From contig NZ_CP029194.1 in NCBI RefSeq assembly GCF_008642375.1, positions 1,364,001 through 1,428,000 on the forward strand: a DNA stretch of 64,000 nucleotides, read 5' to 3'. A program made the translations under genes and the position numbers. Below, one piece after another: positions 33,013-41,946 of this stretch. The notes under the pieces were generated by a model. The model saw only the letters and a program-made list of their open reading frames with translations. It had not been told where the DNA came from and searched no databases. How positions within the stretch are numbered: the stretch's first letter is position 1; the number at the start of each line of letters is the position of its first letter. The DNA comes from Streptomyces venezuelae. Lineage in GTDB: Bacteria; Actinomycetota; Actinomycetes; Streptomycetales; Streptomycetaceae.

Positions 33013-34286
33013 AGCGCCTTGTCCTGGACCTGTTCGCAGGCCCAGGCGGCTGGAGCCACCCCCTGCGCGTCCTCGGTGTCCGGGACATCGGCCTGGAATG
33101 GGACGAGTGGGCCTGCCGCACCCGCGCGTCAGCCGGCTTGCTGACGATCCGTACCGACGTCGCCGCCTACCCGGTGTGGCCGTTCACCGGCCGGACACAC
33201 GGGTTCATCGCGTCACCGCCGTGCCAGGCGTGGTCGATGGCCGGCAAGCGGCTCGGCCTGCTCGACCAGCCTCTCGTCCACCAGGCCGTCGCCGACCTCG
33301 CCGCCGGAAGGGACACCCGCGAGAAGCTCCTGGCCGCATGCCGCGACGAGCGCTCCCTGCTCGCGGCGGAGCCGATGCGCTACCTCCACGCTCTGAACTC
33401 CGTCGGGGAGCCGGAGTGGATCGCGATGGAGGAGGTTCCCGACGTCCTACCGCTGTGGAAGCAGTACGCGGCGGTTCTGCGCTCCTGGGGGCTCTCCGTC
33501 TGGTGCGGGATCCTCAATGCGGCCGACTTCGGCGTCCCGCAGACCCGGAAGCGGGCGATCCTGCTCGCCTCCCGCGTCCGCACCGCCGAGCCACCCACGC
33601 CGACACATGCCCGGCGAGCCGAGCCGGAGTCGCTGTTCGGGACGGGCCGCGAGCGGTGGGTCTCCATGGCCGAGGCCCTCGGCTGGGGCGCCACCGACCG
33701 GCCCGTCCCCACCGTCTGCGCCGGCGGAGGACCGGGCGGCGGCCCCGAGCCGTTTCCCTCCGGCGCCCGCAAGGCCCTCTCCGATGCCCGCGATCGAGGC
33801 ACTTGGAAGCACCAAGCGGACGGAATCGCGCTGCGGTCCCAGCGGGAGGTATCCGGCTGTGCCGCCCCACACAGCAGGCGCGTGGACGGGTCTGCTGATG
33901 CCCCGGCGCCGACGTGCACCGCCGAGGCACACCGCTGGTCGTGGTCGCTGCGGAGCAACAACCAGGCCAACGCGACGGTCCGTTCCATCGACGAGCCTGC
34001 TGGAACTCTCTTCTTCGGGCACCGAGCGAACGAATGCACGTGGATCGCAGCCCCCTCGCCCGGCACTCCGGCCGGAGACGCGTCGGCCGCTCCGGAGCCG
34101 ATCCGGATCACCGCCGCCGAGGCCGGCCTCCTCCAGACCTTCCCCGCCGACTACCCCTGGCAGGGCACCAAGGGCCGGCAGTTCTCCCAGATCGGCAACG
34201 CCGTCCCGCCCCGGCTCGCCGGACACCTGCTCGCCCCTCACCTCGGCGTGCCCTTCAACCCCGACGACTTCACCCTGGCCGCCTGA
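33009..34286 (+). CDS. DNA (cytosine-5-)-methyltransferase
   Basis: 425 residues from GTG 33009. The motifs are in the usual order: I 'LDLFAGPGGWS' (6-16), IV PPCQAWS with nucleophile Cys72, VI as MEEVPDVLP (the usual ENV is changed to EEV), VIII 'FGVPQTRKRAILLAS', and X 'QIGNAVPPRLAGHLL'. It methylates C5 of cytosine in DNA; the target is unknown. There is no restriction gene beside it. It is coupled to a PAPS-reductase-like gene (four-base overlap) and to the DnaB-N gene (TGATG), suggesting one DNA-processing or protection module. Confidence 0.9.
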   Translation: MKRLVLDLFAGPGGWSHPLRVLGVRDIGLEWDEWACRTRASAGLLTIRTDVAAYPVWPFTGRTHGFIASPPCQAWSMAGKRLGLLDQPLVHQAVADLAAGRDTREKLLAACRDERSLLAAEPMRYLHALNSVGEPEWIAMEEVPDVLPLWKQYAAVLRSWGLSVWCGILNAADFGVPQTRKRAILLASRVRTAEPPTPTHARRAEPESLFGTGRERWVSMAEALGWGATDRPVPTVCAGGGPGGGPEPFPSGARKALSDARDRGTWKHQADGIALRSQREVSGCAAPHSRRVDGSADAPAPTCTAEAHRWSWSLRSNNQANATVRSIDEPAGTLFFGHRANECTWIAAPSPGTPAGDASAAPEPIRITAAEAGLLQTFPADYPWQGTKGRQFSQIGNAVPPRLAGHLLAPHLGVPFNPDDFTLAA

Positions 34287-35434
34287 TGCAGCACGCCTCC
34301 GACCCACACGACGACGAGGTCCTGTACGACCCGCCCGGACCGGCCCCTGTGCACTACGCCGAGCGTGCCCTCCTCGGCGCCCTTCTTCTCGAACCCGCCC
34401 TACTCGCCGACCTTGAGCAACTCGAGGCCGATGCGTTCTCCAACGCCTCGCACGGGGCCTTGTTCTCCGCGATGCGCCGCGTGCCGGTCCCCGGACCTGT
34501 CCGCCACCAGGCCCGTCCGTTCTGGGTGAATGCGGTCCTGGAGGCGGCGCTGCCGGATGCTCGTGGCCTGACCGTCTCCTACATGCACACACTCATCTCG
34601 GTCTGTCCCCATGCCGGGCACGCGCCCGCGTACGCCGCGATCATCCGAGCCGAGCACGCCCGCCGAACCATCCGCCTGCACTCCGAGCACCTCGCGCGGG
34701 CCGCGGCCGACACAGCCCTGCCGGACCGGGCAACGGCCGCCCTCGCGCGGGCGGACGCGCTCGCACAGCACCTCGACGAGCTCTCCGGGCGTTTCCCCGC
34801 CCACCCCGGTTCCCTGCCCCGCACCACCGTGCCGCCGGCACCGGCTGGTGGCACGGACAAGGAAGACCTGGATGAGGAAAGGATGCTGCTCGCTGGCGCC
34901 GCAGTATGGCCGTCGGCCATCAAAGAGATGCGCTGGCTGACCGCCGACGACTTCCTCCTGTCGGCTCACGGCGCGCTCTGGCAGTGCCTGAACGCCCTGT
35001 CCCACCGCGGGGATCCGGTCGACCCGGTCACCGTGCTGTGGGAAGCGCAGCACCGCGGGCTCCTCTCCTCGGAGCTCGCGCCGGACGAGGTGGTCACGCT
35101 CATGTCCGCGTCGGCGGGCTCCCCAGAGCACTGGGGTACGAGGGTCATCGAGCGGGCCCTGCTCTCCCGCGCCGGAGAGGTCGCCCGTCGAATCGGCGCC
35201 TACACCGACGACCCGTCGACCACAGTCCACCAGCTGATCACCGGCAGCCACCGCGCGCTCGCCGACCTGACCGCCCTACGGACCCGCTGGCACCGGGCCA
35301 CCACCCCACAGGCCACAACGGCACCGAGGGCCGGCGTCGCCGTATCCGCCCGTGCCGGACCGCGGCGTCCGGGCACGACCGCCGCTACCGTCCGCTCCAC
35401 CTCCACCCGGCGAACCGCCGGCCGGACCCCATGA
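34286..35434 (+). CDS. Tandem DnaB-like N-terminal domain protein without helicase domain
   Basis: 382 residues. Two copies of the DnaB helicase N-terminal domain are visible: residues of about 22-150 (AERALLGALLLEPALLADLEQL, DAFSNASHGALFSAMRRV) and about 195-300 (DEERMLLAGAAVWPSAIKEMRWLTADDFLLSAHGALWQCLNAL in pieces, 'DPVDPVTVLWEAQHRGLL'). No Walker motifs or RecA fold follow, so it is not a helicase; it could bind host primase or DnaB or act as a replication adaptor. The ATG overlaps the methyltransferase stop, and its own stop overlaps the next ATG. Confidence 0.8.
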   Translation: MQHASDPHDDEVLYDPPGPAPVHYAERALLGALLLEPALLADLEQLEADAFSNASHGALFSAMRRVPVPGPVRHQARPFWVNAVLEAALPDARGLTVSYMHTLISVCPHAGHAPAYAAIIRAEHARRTIRLHSEHLARAAADTALPDRATAALARADALAQHLDELSGRFPAHPGSLPRTTVPPAPAGGTDKEDLDEERMLLAGAAVWPSAIKEMRWLTADDFLLSAHGALWQCLNALSHRGDPVDPVTVLWEAQHRGLLSSELAPDEVVTLMSASAGSPEHWGTRVIERALLSRAGEVARRIGAYTDDPSTTVHQLITGSHRALADLTALRTRWHRATTPQATTAPRAGVAVSARAGPRRPGTTAATVRSTSTRRTAGRTP

Positions 35435-36051
35435 CCGAAGGCCCCGCATGCCCTACCCCCCCGGCCGACGCACACATCCGTCTCGACCTCCACCCCACCC
35501 ACACTCCCGCCGTCGCCGCCACGGCATCCGGCCCGACGAGCGACGCCGCCCGCTCCCCACTGCACGATCTGGGCTGCCGCACCACCGGCACGAGCATGGT
35601 GATCCTGGCCCGGATCGACCGTGAGGAGCCGTACTACGCCAACGCCTCAGCCGGTCAGACCTTCGTCCGGTCCCTCATGGAGGGCCTTACCAACGCACCG
35701 TGGTCGAGCGCCGAGGCCCCGTACGGACCGGTTGACGAAGCGGGCTGGACTGAGGACCACACCTTCCGCAGGACCTGGCGGGCCCCGGACCGCAGCCTTG
35801 CCTTCGAGCACAATCCGCACGGTGTCGAGGAACGGTGGACCGCCTACGGTGGTGCCGACCCCAACCACCCCGATTGGGCCATCCGCTTCTCCGCCACCAC
35901 GGCACCCGAAGTACTCGCCCGGCTCACGACGAAGCTCATCAACACCACCGCACTCGGCTGCGATCGACTCCGTGGACGAGCGCCGGCGGCCCCTCTCAGC
36001 CCCCTGCCGCCTCCGGCCGGATGTCCGCAGCCAGGAGCTCGCCATCGCTGA
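35431..36051 (+). CDS. DUF317-like protein, short form
   Basis: 206 residues, ATG overlapping the previous stop (ATGA 35431-35434). The middle 'GLTNAPWSSAEAPYGPVDEAGWTEDHTFRRTWRAPDRSLAFEHNPHGVEERWTAYGG' to 'VLARLTTKLINTT' matches a single DUF317 repeat; the usual VSPRYLAG opening is absent. The end is proline-rich. It is the last recognisable gene of the element-type series before the sequence turns into isolated genes. Confidence 0.6.
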   Translation: MTEGPACPTPPADAHIRLDLHPTHTPAVAATASGPTSDAARSPLHDLGCRTTGTSMVILARIDREEPYYANASAGQTFVRSLMEGLTNAPWSSAEAPYGPVDEAGWTEDHTFRRTWRAPDRSLAFEHNPHGVEERWTAYGGADPNHPDWAIRFSATTAPEVLARLTTKLINTTALGCDRLRGRAPAAPLSPLPPPAGCPQPGARHR

Positions 36052-36273
36052 CCCTGCGGAGACCTTCCTCTGAGGTCAGCACGGCACCGCTCGTTCGAGG
36101 GCGACCTCGGTGAACCGAAATCGAAACAGCTCGATCGTCCCCAGCGACCGTGTGCCTGAGAACGGACGATCGACCTTTCGCGTACCGTCGAAGTGCCGGC
36201 GCCGACCGCCACCCGCATCGTGACGTGGACGGGGGGCTGCGCGGCCGCGCCATACGCACCGAGGAGCCCCACA

Positions 36274-36687
36274 TTGAACCGTGACACCCCGTCCACCGCA
36301 GATGGCGGCGACGCCTTCTGGCAGGAACGCCGGGTGTGCTTCCTCACGACTCACCGCCCCGATGGCACCCCACACCTCGTGCCCGTCGGCGTCACGTACG
36401 ACCCCGAAGCCCGGATCGCCCGCGTCATCAGCGACGGTGCCAGCAGGAAAGTGCGCAACATCCGCGCCGCCGGCGCCTCGGCCCGAGCTGCCGTGAGCCA
36501 AGCCGACGGCCGACGCTGGTGCACCCTGGAGGGCACGGCAGTGATCAAGGACGACCCCGAATCCGTGGCGGAGGCCGAGCGCCGCTACACCGAGCGCTAC
36601 AAGCCGCCGCGGGTCAACCCGAACCGCGTCGTCATCGAGATCACCGTCACGCGCGCCATGGGCACCGCCAAACCCACTGGTTGGTGA
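36274..36687 (+). CDS. Pyridoxamine-phosphate-oxidase-fold flavin/F420-binding protein
   Basis: 137 residues from TTG 36274, with GAGGAG (36261-36266) seven bases ahead. The split-barrel pattern is clear: 'FWQERRVCFLTTHRPDGTPHLVPVGVTYDPEARIARVIS', 'KVRNIRAAG' and 'RRWCTLEGTAVIKDDPESVAEAERRYTERYK'. It resembles the small actinobacterial PPOX-class enzymes that use F420 or flavin to reduce small molecules. It stands alone with its own leader; the substrate is unknown. Confidence 0.78.
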   Translation: MNRDTPSTADGGDAFWQERRVCFLTTHRPDGTPHLVPVGVTYDPEARIARVISDGASRKVRNIRAAGASARAAVSQADGRRWCTLEGTAVIKDDPESVAEAERRYTERYKPPRVNPNRVVIEITVTRAMGTAKPTGW

Positions 36688-36843
36688 CAGCAGTCGTGGT
36701 CCGAGGGCACGTAGCTGCAACGGCTGGTCCGCGGCCGGCCCGGTGATTCTCCTCGCGGCTCACTCCCGTCGTCCCCTACCCGTACGTCACACGGCGCCGC
36801 CGAGAGAACCAAGCCGCTCGTACCCAGGCGACCCGTTGGCGTT

Positions 36844-37725
36844 TCACGCCGCCGCGTAGCTCGCGCGGAACAGGTCCTGTGCTCGCTCGAGGTCTCGCTC
36901 GGAGCGCAGCTGTATCTCCAAGTCACCCGTGCCGTGGTGACCGAGCCCCTTCACGTCCCGGGTGAAGCCGGGGACGAGGTCGACCGTGATCGGGTCGACC
37001 TTGAGGTAGACGAGGAGCTTGGTCTTCTGCGGCGGGCAGACGCACGCAAAGTTCCGCAGGCGCTGATAGGCGCGGTACTGCTTGCGCTGGACTCGGGTGA
37101 TGCCGTCACCGAGGCCGAGCAGAACCTCGTCGGCCGCGGCCGCCAGCGCATCAAGTTGACCGTTGCGGGGCGACTGCGCAGCAGCACCTCGACGCACGCG
37201 TTTCGATGCAGACGTTCGAGCCGAAACGGAGGCCACGGTCTCCAGACCGATGAGGTCCTTCCCGAAGAAGCGGTAACGAACCAGATCGATGCTCCGCCGG
37301 TGCTCGCGCACCGCATGCACGTCATAGCGGGTGAAGCCGCCGGCCACGCATACCAGCCTGGGCTCGCTCCAGAGGACCTGCGCGGCGGCCGACGCCCCGA
37401 GGCGGTCGCGGACCAAACGCCTGAACTCCTCTTTGTGGTCCACGAGCCAAGCCAGATAGAAGAGCCCTTGGTTGATCACACCGGGGTCAGTCCCGCGCTT
37501 GTACTCCACGACCACCGGGGAGCCGTTCTCATCGAGCCCGACCGAATCGATCCGGCCTCCGTGGACCGGCCCGGTGCTGTACTCGCTCGCCAGGAAGCGA
37601 ACCCCCAGCATCGTCTCCATGTGCGTCTCGACGAGGTGCTGTACATCCGACTCGGCCTCGGCAAGTCGCGGCATGACCTCAGTCATGCCGCTCTGCGTCG
37701 CGTAGAACAGTTTCAGGCCCGACAC
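36844..37725 (-). CDS. DUF5655-type protein with PD-(D/E)XK nuclease-like domain
   Basis: 293 residues. Residues of about 25-130 have the nuclease-like pattern: 'VETHMETMLGVRFLASEYSTG', 'GRIDSVGLDENGSPVVVEYKRG' (the D...ExK metal site) and 'GLFYLAWLVDHKEEF'. The C-terminal part 'YRAYQRLRNFACVCPPQKTKLLVYLKVDP' is the DUF5655 region. Such proteins are scattered in bacterial genomes and are suspected nucleases or defence proteins, without proven function. Lone gene facing the element, at its right border. Confidence 0.7.
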   Translation of the reverse strand: MSGLKLFYATQSGMTEVMPRLAEAESDVQHLVETHMETMLGVRFLASEYSTGPVHGGRIDSVGLDENGSPVVVEYKRGTDPGVINQGLFYLAWLVDHKEEFRRLVRDRLGASAAAQVLWSEPRLVCVAGGFTRYDVHAVREHRRSIDLVRYRFFGKDLIGLETVASVSARTSASKRVRRGAAAQSPRNGQLDALAAAADEVLLGLGDGITRVQRKQYRAYQRLRNFACVCPPQKTKLLVYLKVDPITVDLVPGFTRDVKGLGHHGTGDLEIQLRSERDLERAQDLFRASYAAA

Positions 37726-37947
37726 CTCCCCTTCTCGACCAGGAGATCAGTAACGCCCGTGGAAAGCAGAATTGTTTCCGCGAGGGACTCCGATCCTGTG
37801 AAGGAGACGTGAGGATGCGCAGACACAAGTCAGGGCCTCTGTGTTGGGCACGCCCGGTGTCGATGCTCCCGCAGAGGAAGGCCGACGCCGTTCACTCGTA
37901 CTCGCCGACTGCAGTGCGCGGTTCCGCCTCCGCGGCACGGATCACCG

Positions 37948-38142
37948 CTGCGCTCCGGTCACCAGGCGCCGGATGACGATCCCGTTGGATACGAGCCGCT
38001 CGGGCAGATCCGCCAGTGCGGGAATCTGCTCGATGTGATGGACCCCGAGACGTACGGTCTCCTGGTGAACAACCGAGGATGGTCAGCGTCGCGCTGGGAG
38101 CACTGGGCGGCGGACACCCTCGTACGCCAGCTCCTGCCCTGA
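37948..38142 (+). pseudogene. C-terminal fragment of a regulator-like protein (TetR type?)
   Basis: A frame ending in TGA 38140-38142 reads 'GQIRQCGNLLDVMDPETYGLL' then 'NNRGWSASRWEHWAADTLVRQLLP', a text typical of a helical C-terminal domain such as those of TetR-family regulators. There is no start codon with a ribosome site and no DNA-binding part upstream. The rest of the 37726-38640 region carries no convincing gene, so it looks like a decayed border zone. Confidence 0.35.
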
Positions 38143-38538
38143 GCCCTCCCGGACGGCGCTCCCGATCCTCGACGCCACCGCGTCTTTACGCAACAGAAGG
38201 CGCTTGGCACGGGAGTCAGCGCCCGAACGGCAAGGACCGGGCGTTGCTCTGGAGGCGCGAGGCACGACGAGCGAAACCCCTCCCCCCGCGCGCTCGTCGT
38301 ACCCCGCGGTGCGCGCCCGGTCCTGCCGTCCCGTAGCCGTGCACGGGATTCATCTCCGACAAGTCCGCACACGGGGAGTTCGTTCGCTGGGGCTCCCGAG
38401 GCCCATTCAGCAGGTTGGTGACGGTCCGGCATTCCGGCCAGGCGAGAGTCTGCCTCCGGCAAACGCAGCTGGCAGCGGGCTCCGACGCCTAGGCCCGGTG
38501 CGGCTTTGGGTCCTACCCTGCGCTGGCCGGAGGGCGGG

Positions 38539-38586
38539 CCCGGCTCCTGCACGTCAGGTCCGCCAACGCGACGGACAGGAGCCGGG
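38539..38586. terminator. Inverted repeat downstream of the trxB operon
   Basis: Perfect 11-base arms CCCGGCTCCTG (38539-38549) and CAGGAGCCGGG (38576-38586), with a smaller TCCG/CGGA pair inside the 26-base loop. It lies 55 bases past the trxB stop on its strand, so a transcription terminator for the leftward arsenic operon is the simplest reading; the large loop makes this moderate only. Confidence 0.45.
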
Positions 38587-38640
38587 GGTTCATGGGGCGG
38601 GGCCGTCGGCGTAGGTATGCCGGCAGCCCCGCTGATTGCC

Positions 38641-39636
38641 TCAGGCCGTGGCGGGAACGCTCGCGGCCGTGTGCCGGTCGGTGAGGGCGGCGAGGTAGCG
38701 CTCGGCGTCGAGCGCGGCCTGGCAGCCTGATCCGGCTGCAGTGATGGCTTGGCGGTAGGTGTGGTCGACGACGTCACCGGCGGCGAAGACGCCGGTGAGG
38801 TTCGTGCGTGTGGAGGGCGAGGCGACCTTGATGTAGCCCTCGTCGTCCAAGTCGACCTGCCCGGTGAACAGCTCGGTGCGCGGGTCGTGTCCGATGGCGA
38901 TGAACAGGCCAGTGACGTCGAGGTCGCGGGTCTTGCCGGTGAAGGCGTCGCGCAGCACGACCCCGGCGAGCATGCCGTTCTCGGACTTGATCTCGGCGAT
39001 CTCGCTGTCGAAGGCGAAGGAGATCTTGTCGTCCGCGAAGGCCCGGTTCTGCATGGCCTTGGAGGCGCGCAGGGTCGAGCGGCGGTGGACGACGGTGACC
39101 GAGCGGGCGAAGCGGGTGAGGAAGGTGGCTTCCTCCATGGCGGTGTCTCCGCCGCCGACCACGACGATGTCGCGGTCGCGGAAGAAGAAGCCGTCGCAGG
39201 TGGCGCACCAGGAGACGCCGCGGCCCGAGAGCTCGTCCTCGTTGGGGAGGCCGAGCTTGCGGTAGCCGGAGCCGGTCGCGATGATCACGGCCTTGGCGCG
39301 GTGGACGGTGCCTTCGGAGTCGGTGACTTCCTTGATGTCTCCAGCGAGGTCGACGGAGATGACGTCGTCGTCGACCATCTCCGCGCCGAAGCGCTCGGCC
39401 TGGGCCCGCATGTTGTCCATGAGATCGGGGCCGTCGATGCCGGTGGGGAAGCCGGGGAAGTTCTCGACCTCGGTCGTGGTGGTGAGGGACCCGCCGACGA
39501 AGATCGAGCTGCCGAAGAGCAGGGGCTTGAGCTGGGCGCGGGCGGTGTAGAGGGCGGCGGTGTATCCGGCGGGGCCGGAGCCTATGACGATGACCTCACG
39601 GACCTCGTCGGTGATGGGCTCGGTCACTGAGGTCAC
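38641..39636 (-). CDS. trxB: Thioredoxin reductase-like flavoprotein of the arsenic operon
   Basis: 331 residues. Two Rossmann folds: FAD site [11 protein letters not shown] (about 19-29) and NADPH site [12 protein letters not shown] (about 159-170). The redox pair is CATC (Cys144/Cys147) and the C-terminal FAD contact is '[10 protein letters not shown]'. It reduces thioredoxin with NADPH; beside arsC it is the type often called ArsT, feeding electrons to thioredoxin-dependent arsenate reductase. The ATG overlaps the arsC stop (ATGA), so the two are translated together. A chromosomal trxB probably exists elsewhere. Confidence 0.92.
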   Translation of the reverse strand: MTSVTEPITDEVREVIVIGSGPAGYTAALYTARAQLKPLLFGSSIFVGGSLTTTTEVENFPGFPTGIDGPDLMDNMRAQAERFGAEMVDDDVISVDLAGDIKEVTDSEGTVHRAKAVIIATGSGYRKLGLPNEDELSGRGVSWCATCDGFFFRDRDIVVVGGGDTAMEEATFLTRFARSVTVVHRRSTLRASKAMQNRAFADDKISFAFDSEIAEIKSENGMLAGVVLRDAFTGKTRDLDVTGLFIAIGHDPRTELFTGQVDLDDEGYIKVASPSTRTNLTGVFAAGDVVDHTYRQAITAAGSGCQAALDAERYLAALTDRHTAASVPATA

Positions 39637-40049
39637 GCCTCCTGCTTCGCGTCGATCTCGGCGATGAGGCCCTCGATGAGGCCCTTGATCTCGTCGCGGA
39701 TGGGGCGGACGGCCTCGACGCCCTGGCCGGCCGGGTCCTCCAGGGCCCAGTCGAGGTACTTCTTGCCGGGGAAGATCGGGCAGGCGTCGCCGCAGCCCAT
39801 GGTGATGACGTAGTCCGACGCCTGGACGGCCTCGGTGGTCAGGACCTTCGGCTTCTGGTCGGAGATGTCGACGCCGACCTCGGCCATGGCCTCAACCGCG
39901 GCCGGGTTGACCTGGTCGCCCGGGATCGAGCCGGCGGAGCGGACCTCGATGCGGTCGCCGGCGAGGTGGTTGAGGAACCCGGCGGCCATCTGGGAGCGGC
40001 CGGCGTTGTGGACGCAGACGAAGAGCACGGAGGCGAGCGGAGCGGTCAT
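39633..40049 (-). CDS. arsC: Arsenate reductase, low-molecular-weight phosphatase type
   Basis: 138 residues from ATG 40047-40049. The phosphatase-like loop is CVHNAGRS (Cys12 to Ser19), and two further cysteines, Cys86 and Cys90 (MGCGDACP), form the redox relay of thioredoxin-coupled ArsC. 'YLDWALEDP' provides the conserved Asp-Pro. It reduces arsenate to arsenite for export. It sits between a second arsC-type gene and trxB in one leftward operon. Confidence 0.9.
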   Translation of the reverse strand: MTAPLASVLFVCVHNAGRSQMAAGFLNHLAGDRIEVRSAGSIPGDQVNPAAVEAMAEVGVDISDQKPKVLTTEAVQASDYVITMGCGDACPIFPGKKYLDWALEDPAGQGVEAVRPIRDEIKGLIEGLIAEIDAKQEA

Positions 40050-40098
40050 CGGTTCTTCCTTAGGCAGGGATGGAGCGTGGTGCGGGGGACGGAAAGCT

Positions 40099-40731
40099 TC
40101 AGGTGCCGGCCAGGGTGTCCAGCAGGGTGGTGATCCGGGTGTCGATGGCGTCGCGGATGGAGCGCACGACCGCGATCGGGGCACCGTCGGGGTCCGGGAC
40201 GGGCCAGTCCAGGTAGCGGTGGCCGGGCACCACGGGGCAGGCGTCGCCGCAGCCCATGGTGATCACGATGTCGGCGGCCTGGACGACCTCGTCGGTCAGC
40301 GGCTTGGGGTAGACCTCGTCGAGTGGGACGCCGGCCTCGGTGAGGGCCTGGAGCACGTGGGGGTCGACGGCGCCCGAAGGATGGGTGCCGGCGGAGGAGA
40401 CGATGACGTCGTCCCCGGCCCGGTGGGCCAGCAGGGCTGCCGCCATCTGCGATCGCCCGGCGTTCTGGCTGCACACGAAAAGCACCCGCGTCCGGTCGCT
40501 GGTTGCGCTCTCGACGTGCGCCAGCGCGTCCAGACGCTCCGCGGCGAATCGCTCCGCCAGCACCACGAGGTGGGTATGGACGTGCGCATGTGCGGCGAGC
40601 TGCTCGTAGGAGTCGGCGATCAGCCGCTGTACCGTCTCCACCGAGCACCGGCCCTGATGGCGCACGGCGAGGCGGGCGACACCGGCCGCGAGACGTTCGT
40701 CGGGAAGGACCGGGTACGAGGACTCGGCCAT
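40099..40731 (-). CDS. Arsenate reductase with N-terminal three-helix domain
   Basis: 210 residues. The first 75 form a helical domain (ERLAAGVARLAVRHQG, VETVQRLIADSYEQLAAHA) of the kind described as a three-helix bundle dimerisation domain in actinobacterial ArsC proteins. The rest is an LMW-phosphatase-type ArsC with Cys87 (CSQNAGRS) and Cys161/Cys165 (GCGDACP). It is the first gene of the leftward operon opposite arsR. Two different arsC genes in tandem may use different electron donors (thioredoxin or mycothiol), but this is inference. Confidence 0.85.
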   Translation of the reverse strand: MAESSYPVLPDERLAAGVARLAVRHQGRCSVETVQRLIADSYEQLAAHAHVHTHLVVLAERFAAERLDALAHVESATSDRTRVLFVCSQNAGRSQMAAALLAHRAGDDVIVSSAGTHPSGAVDPHVLQALTEAGVPLDEVYPKPLTDEVVQAADIVITMGCGDACPVVPGHRYLDWPVPDPDGAPIAVVRSIRDAIDTRITTLLDTLAGT

Positions 40732-40774
40732 GGTTGGGAACCCCCTGGGTTCAAAAGAGGTCAGCTCAGGCTGG

Positions 40775-40805
40775 TATCAGCTCCGGGTGATGTGACAGTA
40801 TCAGC
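40775..40805. promoter_or_regulatory. Probable ArsR operator between arsC2 and arsR
   Basis: TATCAGC occurs twice (40775-40781 and 40799-40805), and an inverted relative (GATACTGAT) lies just inside arsR. The gap between the divergent starts is only 76 bases, so a regulator bound here would control both directions. Confidence 0.45.
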
Positions 40806-40807
40806 AC

Positions 40808-41122
40808 ATGATGACGTCAGTCGATACTGATCTGATCCGGGTTCTGGGTGATCCCCTGCGCCTCCAGATCGTGACCCTGCTCGCCCGCGAGACGCTCTGC
40901 ACCACCCACCTCGTGGAGGAGACCGGTGCCAAGCAGACCAACCTCTCCAACCATCTGAGAGTGCTGCGCGAGGCGGGAGTCGTGGAGACCGAGCCGTGCG
41001 GCAGGTTCACTTACTACCGGCTCAAGCCGGACGTCATCGAGCAGCTCGCCGGGCAGTTCGCCGCCCTCGCGCAGACCGCGCGCCTGACTGCCGAGGCGAA
41101 CTTCAAGCGCTCCTGCCCCTGA
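40808..41122 (+). CDS. arsR: ArsR-family metalloregulator
   Basis: 104 residues with the winged-helix pattern '[17 protein letters not shown]', '[19 protein letters not shown]' and wing 'CGRFTYYRL'. The classical CVCD metal site in the recognition-helix region is replaced by LCTTH. Available cysteines are Cys31, Cys64 and Cys103, which could form a different three-thiolate site, as is known for several actinobacterial ArsR/SmtB proteins. It represses in the absence of metal. Divergent from arsC2 and followed by the aquaporin gene. Confidence 0.85.
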   Translation: MMTSVDTDLIRVLGDPLRLQIVTLLARETLCTTHLVEETGAKQTNLSNHLRVLREAGVVETEPCGRFTYYRLKPDVIEQLAGQFAALAQTARLTAEANFKRSCP

Positions 41123-41163
41123 CCCTGCCCCCCGTGCCTCACCTGCCCGAGGAGACCCAGCCC

Positions 41164-41946
41164 GTGACCGCCACCGAGCCCGCTGCGAGCGACTCCATAG
41201 CCACCGACACGTCGCCGCAGCCCGCGCCCGGCGCCACCCCGCCCCGCACCCCGCTCGCCGCCCGGGCGGCCGCCGAGCTCGTCGGCACCGCTGCCCTGGT
41301 GGCGATCGTCGTCGGTTCCGGCATTCAGGCCACCGAGCTCACCGACGACGTGGCGCTGCAGCTCCTCGCCAACTCCACCGCCACCGTCTTCGGGCTCGGC
41401 GTGCTGATCGCCCTGCTCGGGCCGGTGTCGGGGGCGCACTTCAACCCGGCCGTCACCCTGGCCGAGTGGTGGACCGCTCGCCGCGGCGGTGCGGGCGTGA
41501 ACGCCCGCGAGCTCGCCGTCTACGTCCCCTCCCAGATTGCCGGCGCGATCCTCGGCGCGATCCTGGCGGATGCGATGTTCGGCCAGCAGCTGGTGAAGTG
41601 GTCCACGCACGACCGCTCGGCCGGCAACCTCCTCCTCGGCGAGGTCGTCGCGACGGCCGGCCTGATCCTGCTGATCTTCGGCCTTGCCCGTACCGACCGG
41701 CTCCGCTTCGCACCCGTCGCGGTCGCCTCGTACATCGGCGCCGCCTACTGGTTCACCTCTTCCACCTCGTTCGCGAACCCGGCGGTGACCATCGGCCGCG
41801 CCTTCACCGACACCTTCGCAGGCATCGCGCCCGCCTCCGTCCCCGCGTTCGTCGGCATGCAGATCATCGGAGCGGTCGTGGGGCTGGCCCTGGTCGCGGT
41901 CATCTTCATGCGCGGCAAGGCGGCCGGCGGGACGACCAGCGAATGA
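41164..41946 (+). CDS. Aquaporin/MIP-family channel of the arsenic operon
   Basis: 260 residues from GTG 41164 with GAGGAG ahead. Six membrane segments and both half-helix motifs: '[15 protein letters not shown]' and '[21 protein letters not shown]'. MIP channels in ars operons (AqpS type) let arsenite leave the cell down its gradient after ArsC reduction. The N-terminal 35 residues are a disordered Thr/Pro stretch. Its stop overlaps the flavin monooxygenase ATG by four bases. Confidence 0.88.
   Translation: MTATEPAASDSIATDTSPQPAPGATPPRTPLAARAAAELVGTAALVAIVVGSGIQATELTDDVALQLLANSTATVFGLGVLIALLGPVSGAHFNPAVTLAEWWTARRGGAGVNARELAVYVPSQIAGAILGAILADAMFGQQLVKWSTHDRSAGNLLLGEVVATAGLILLIFGLARTDRLRFAPVAVASYIGAAYWFTSSTSFANPAVTIGRAFTDTFAGIAPASVPAFVGMQIIGAVVGLALVAVIFMRGKAAGGTTSE

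Noticed and set aside
39835..40830. Plus-strand frame of 331 codons opposite the two arsC genes
   Set aside because: Shadow of two well-supported minus-strand arsenate reductase genes.
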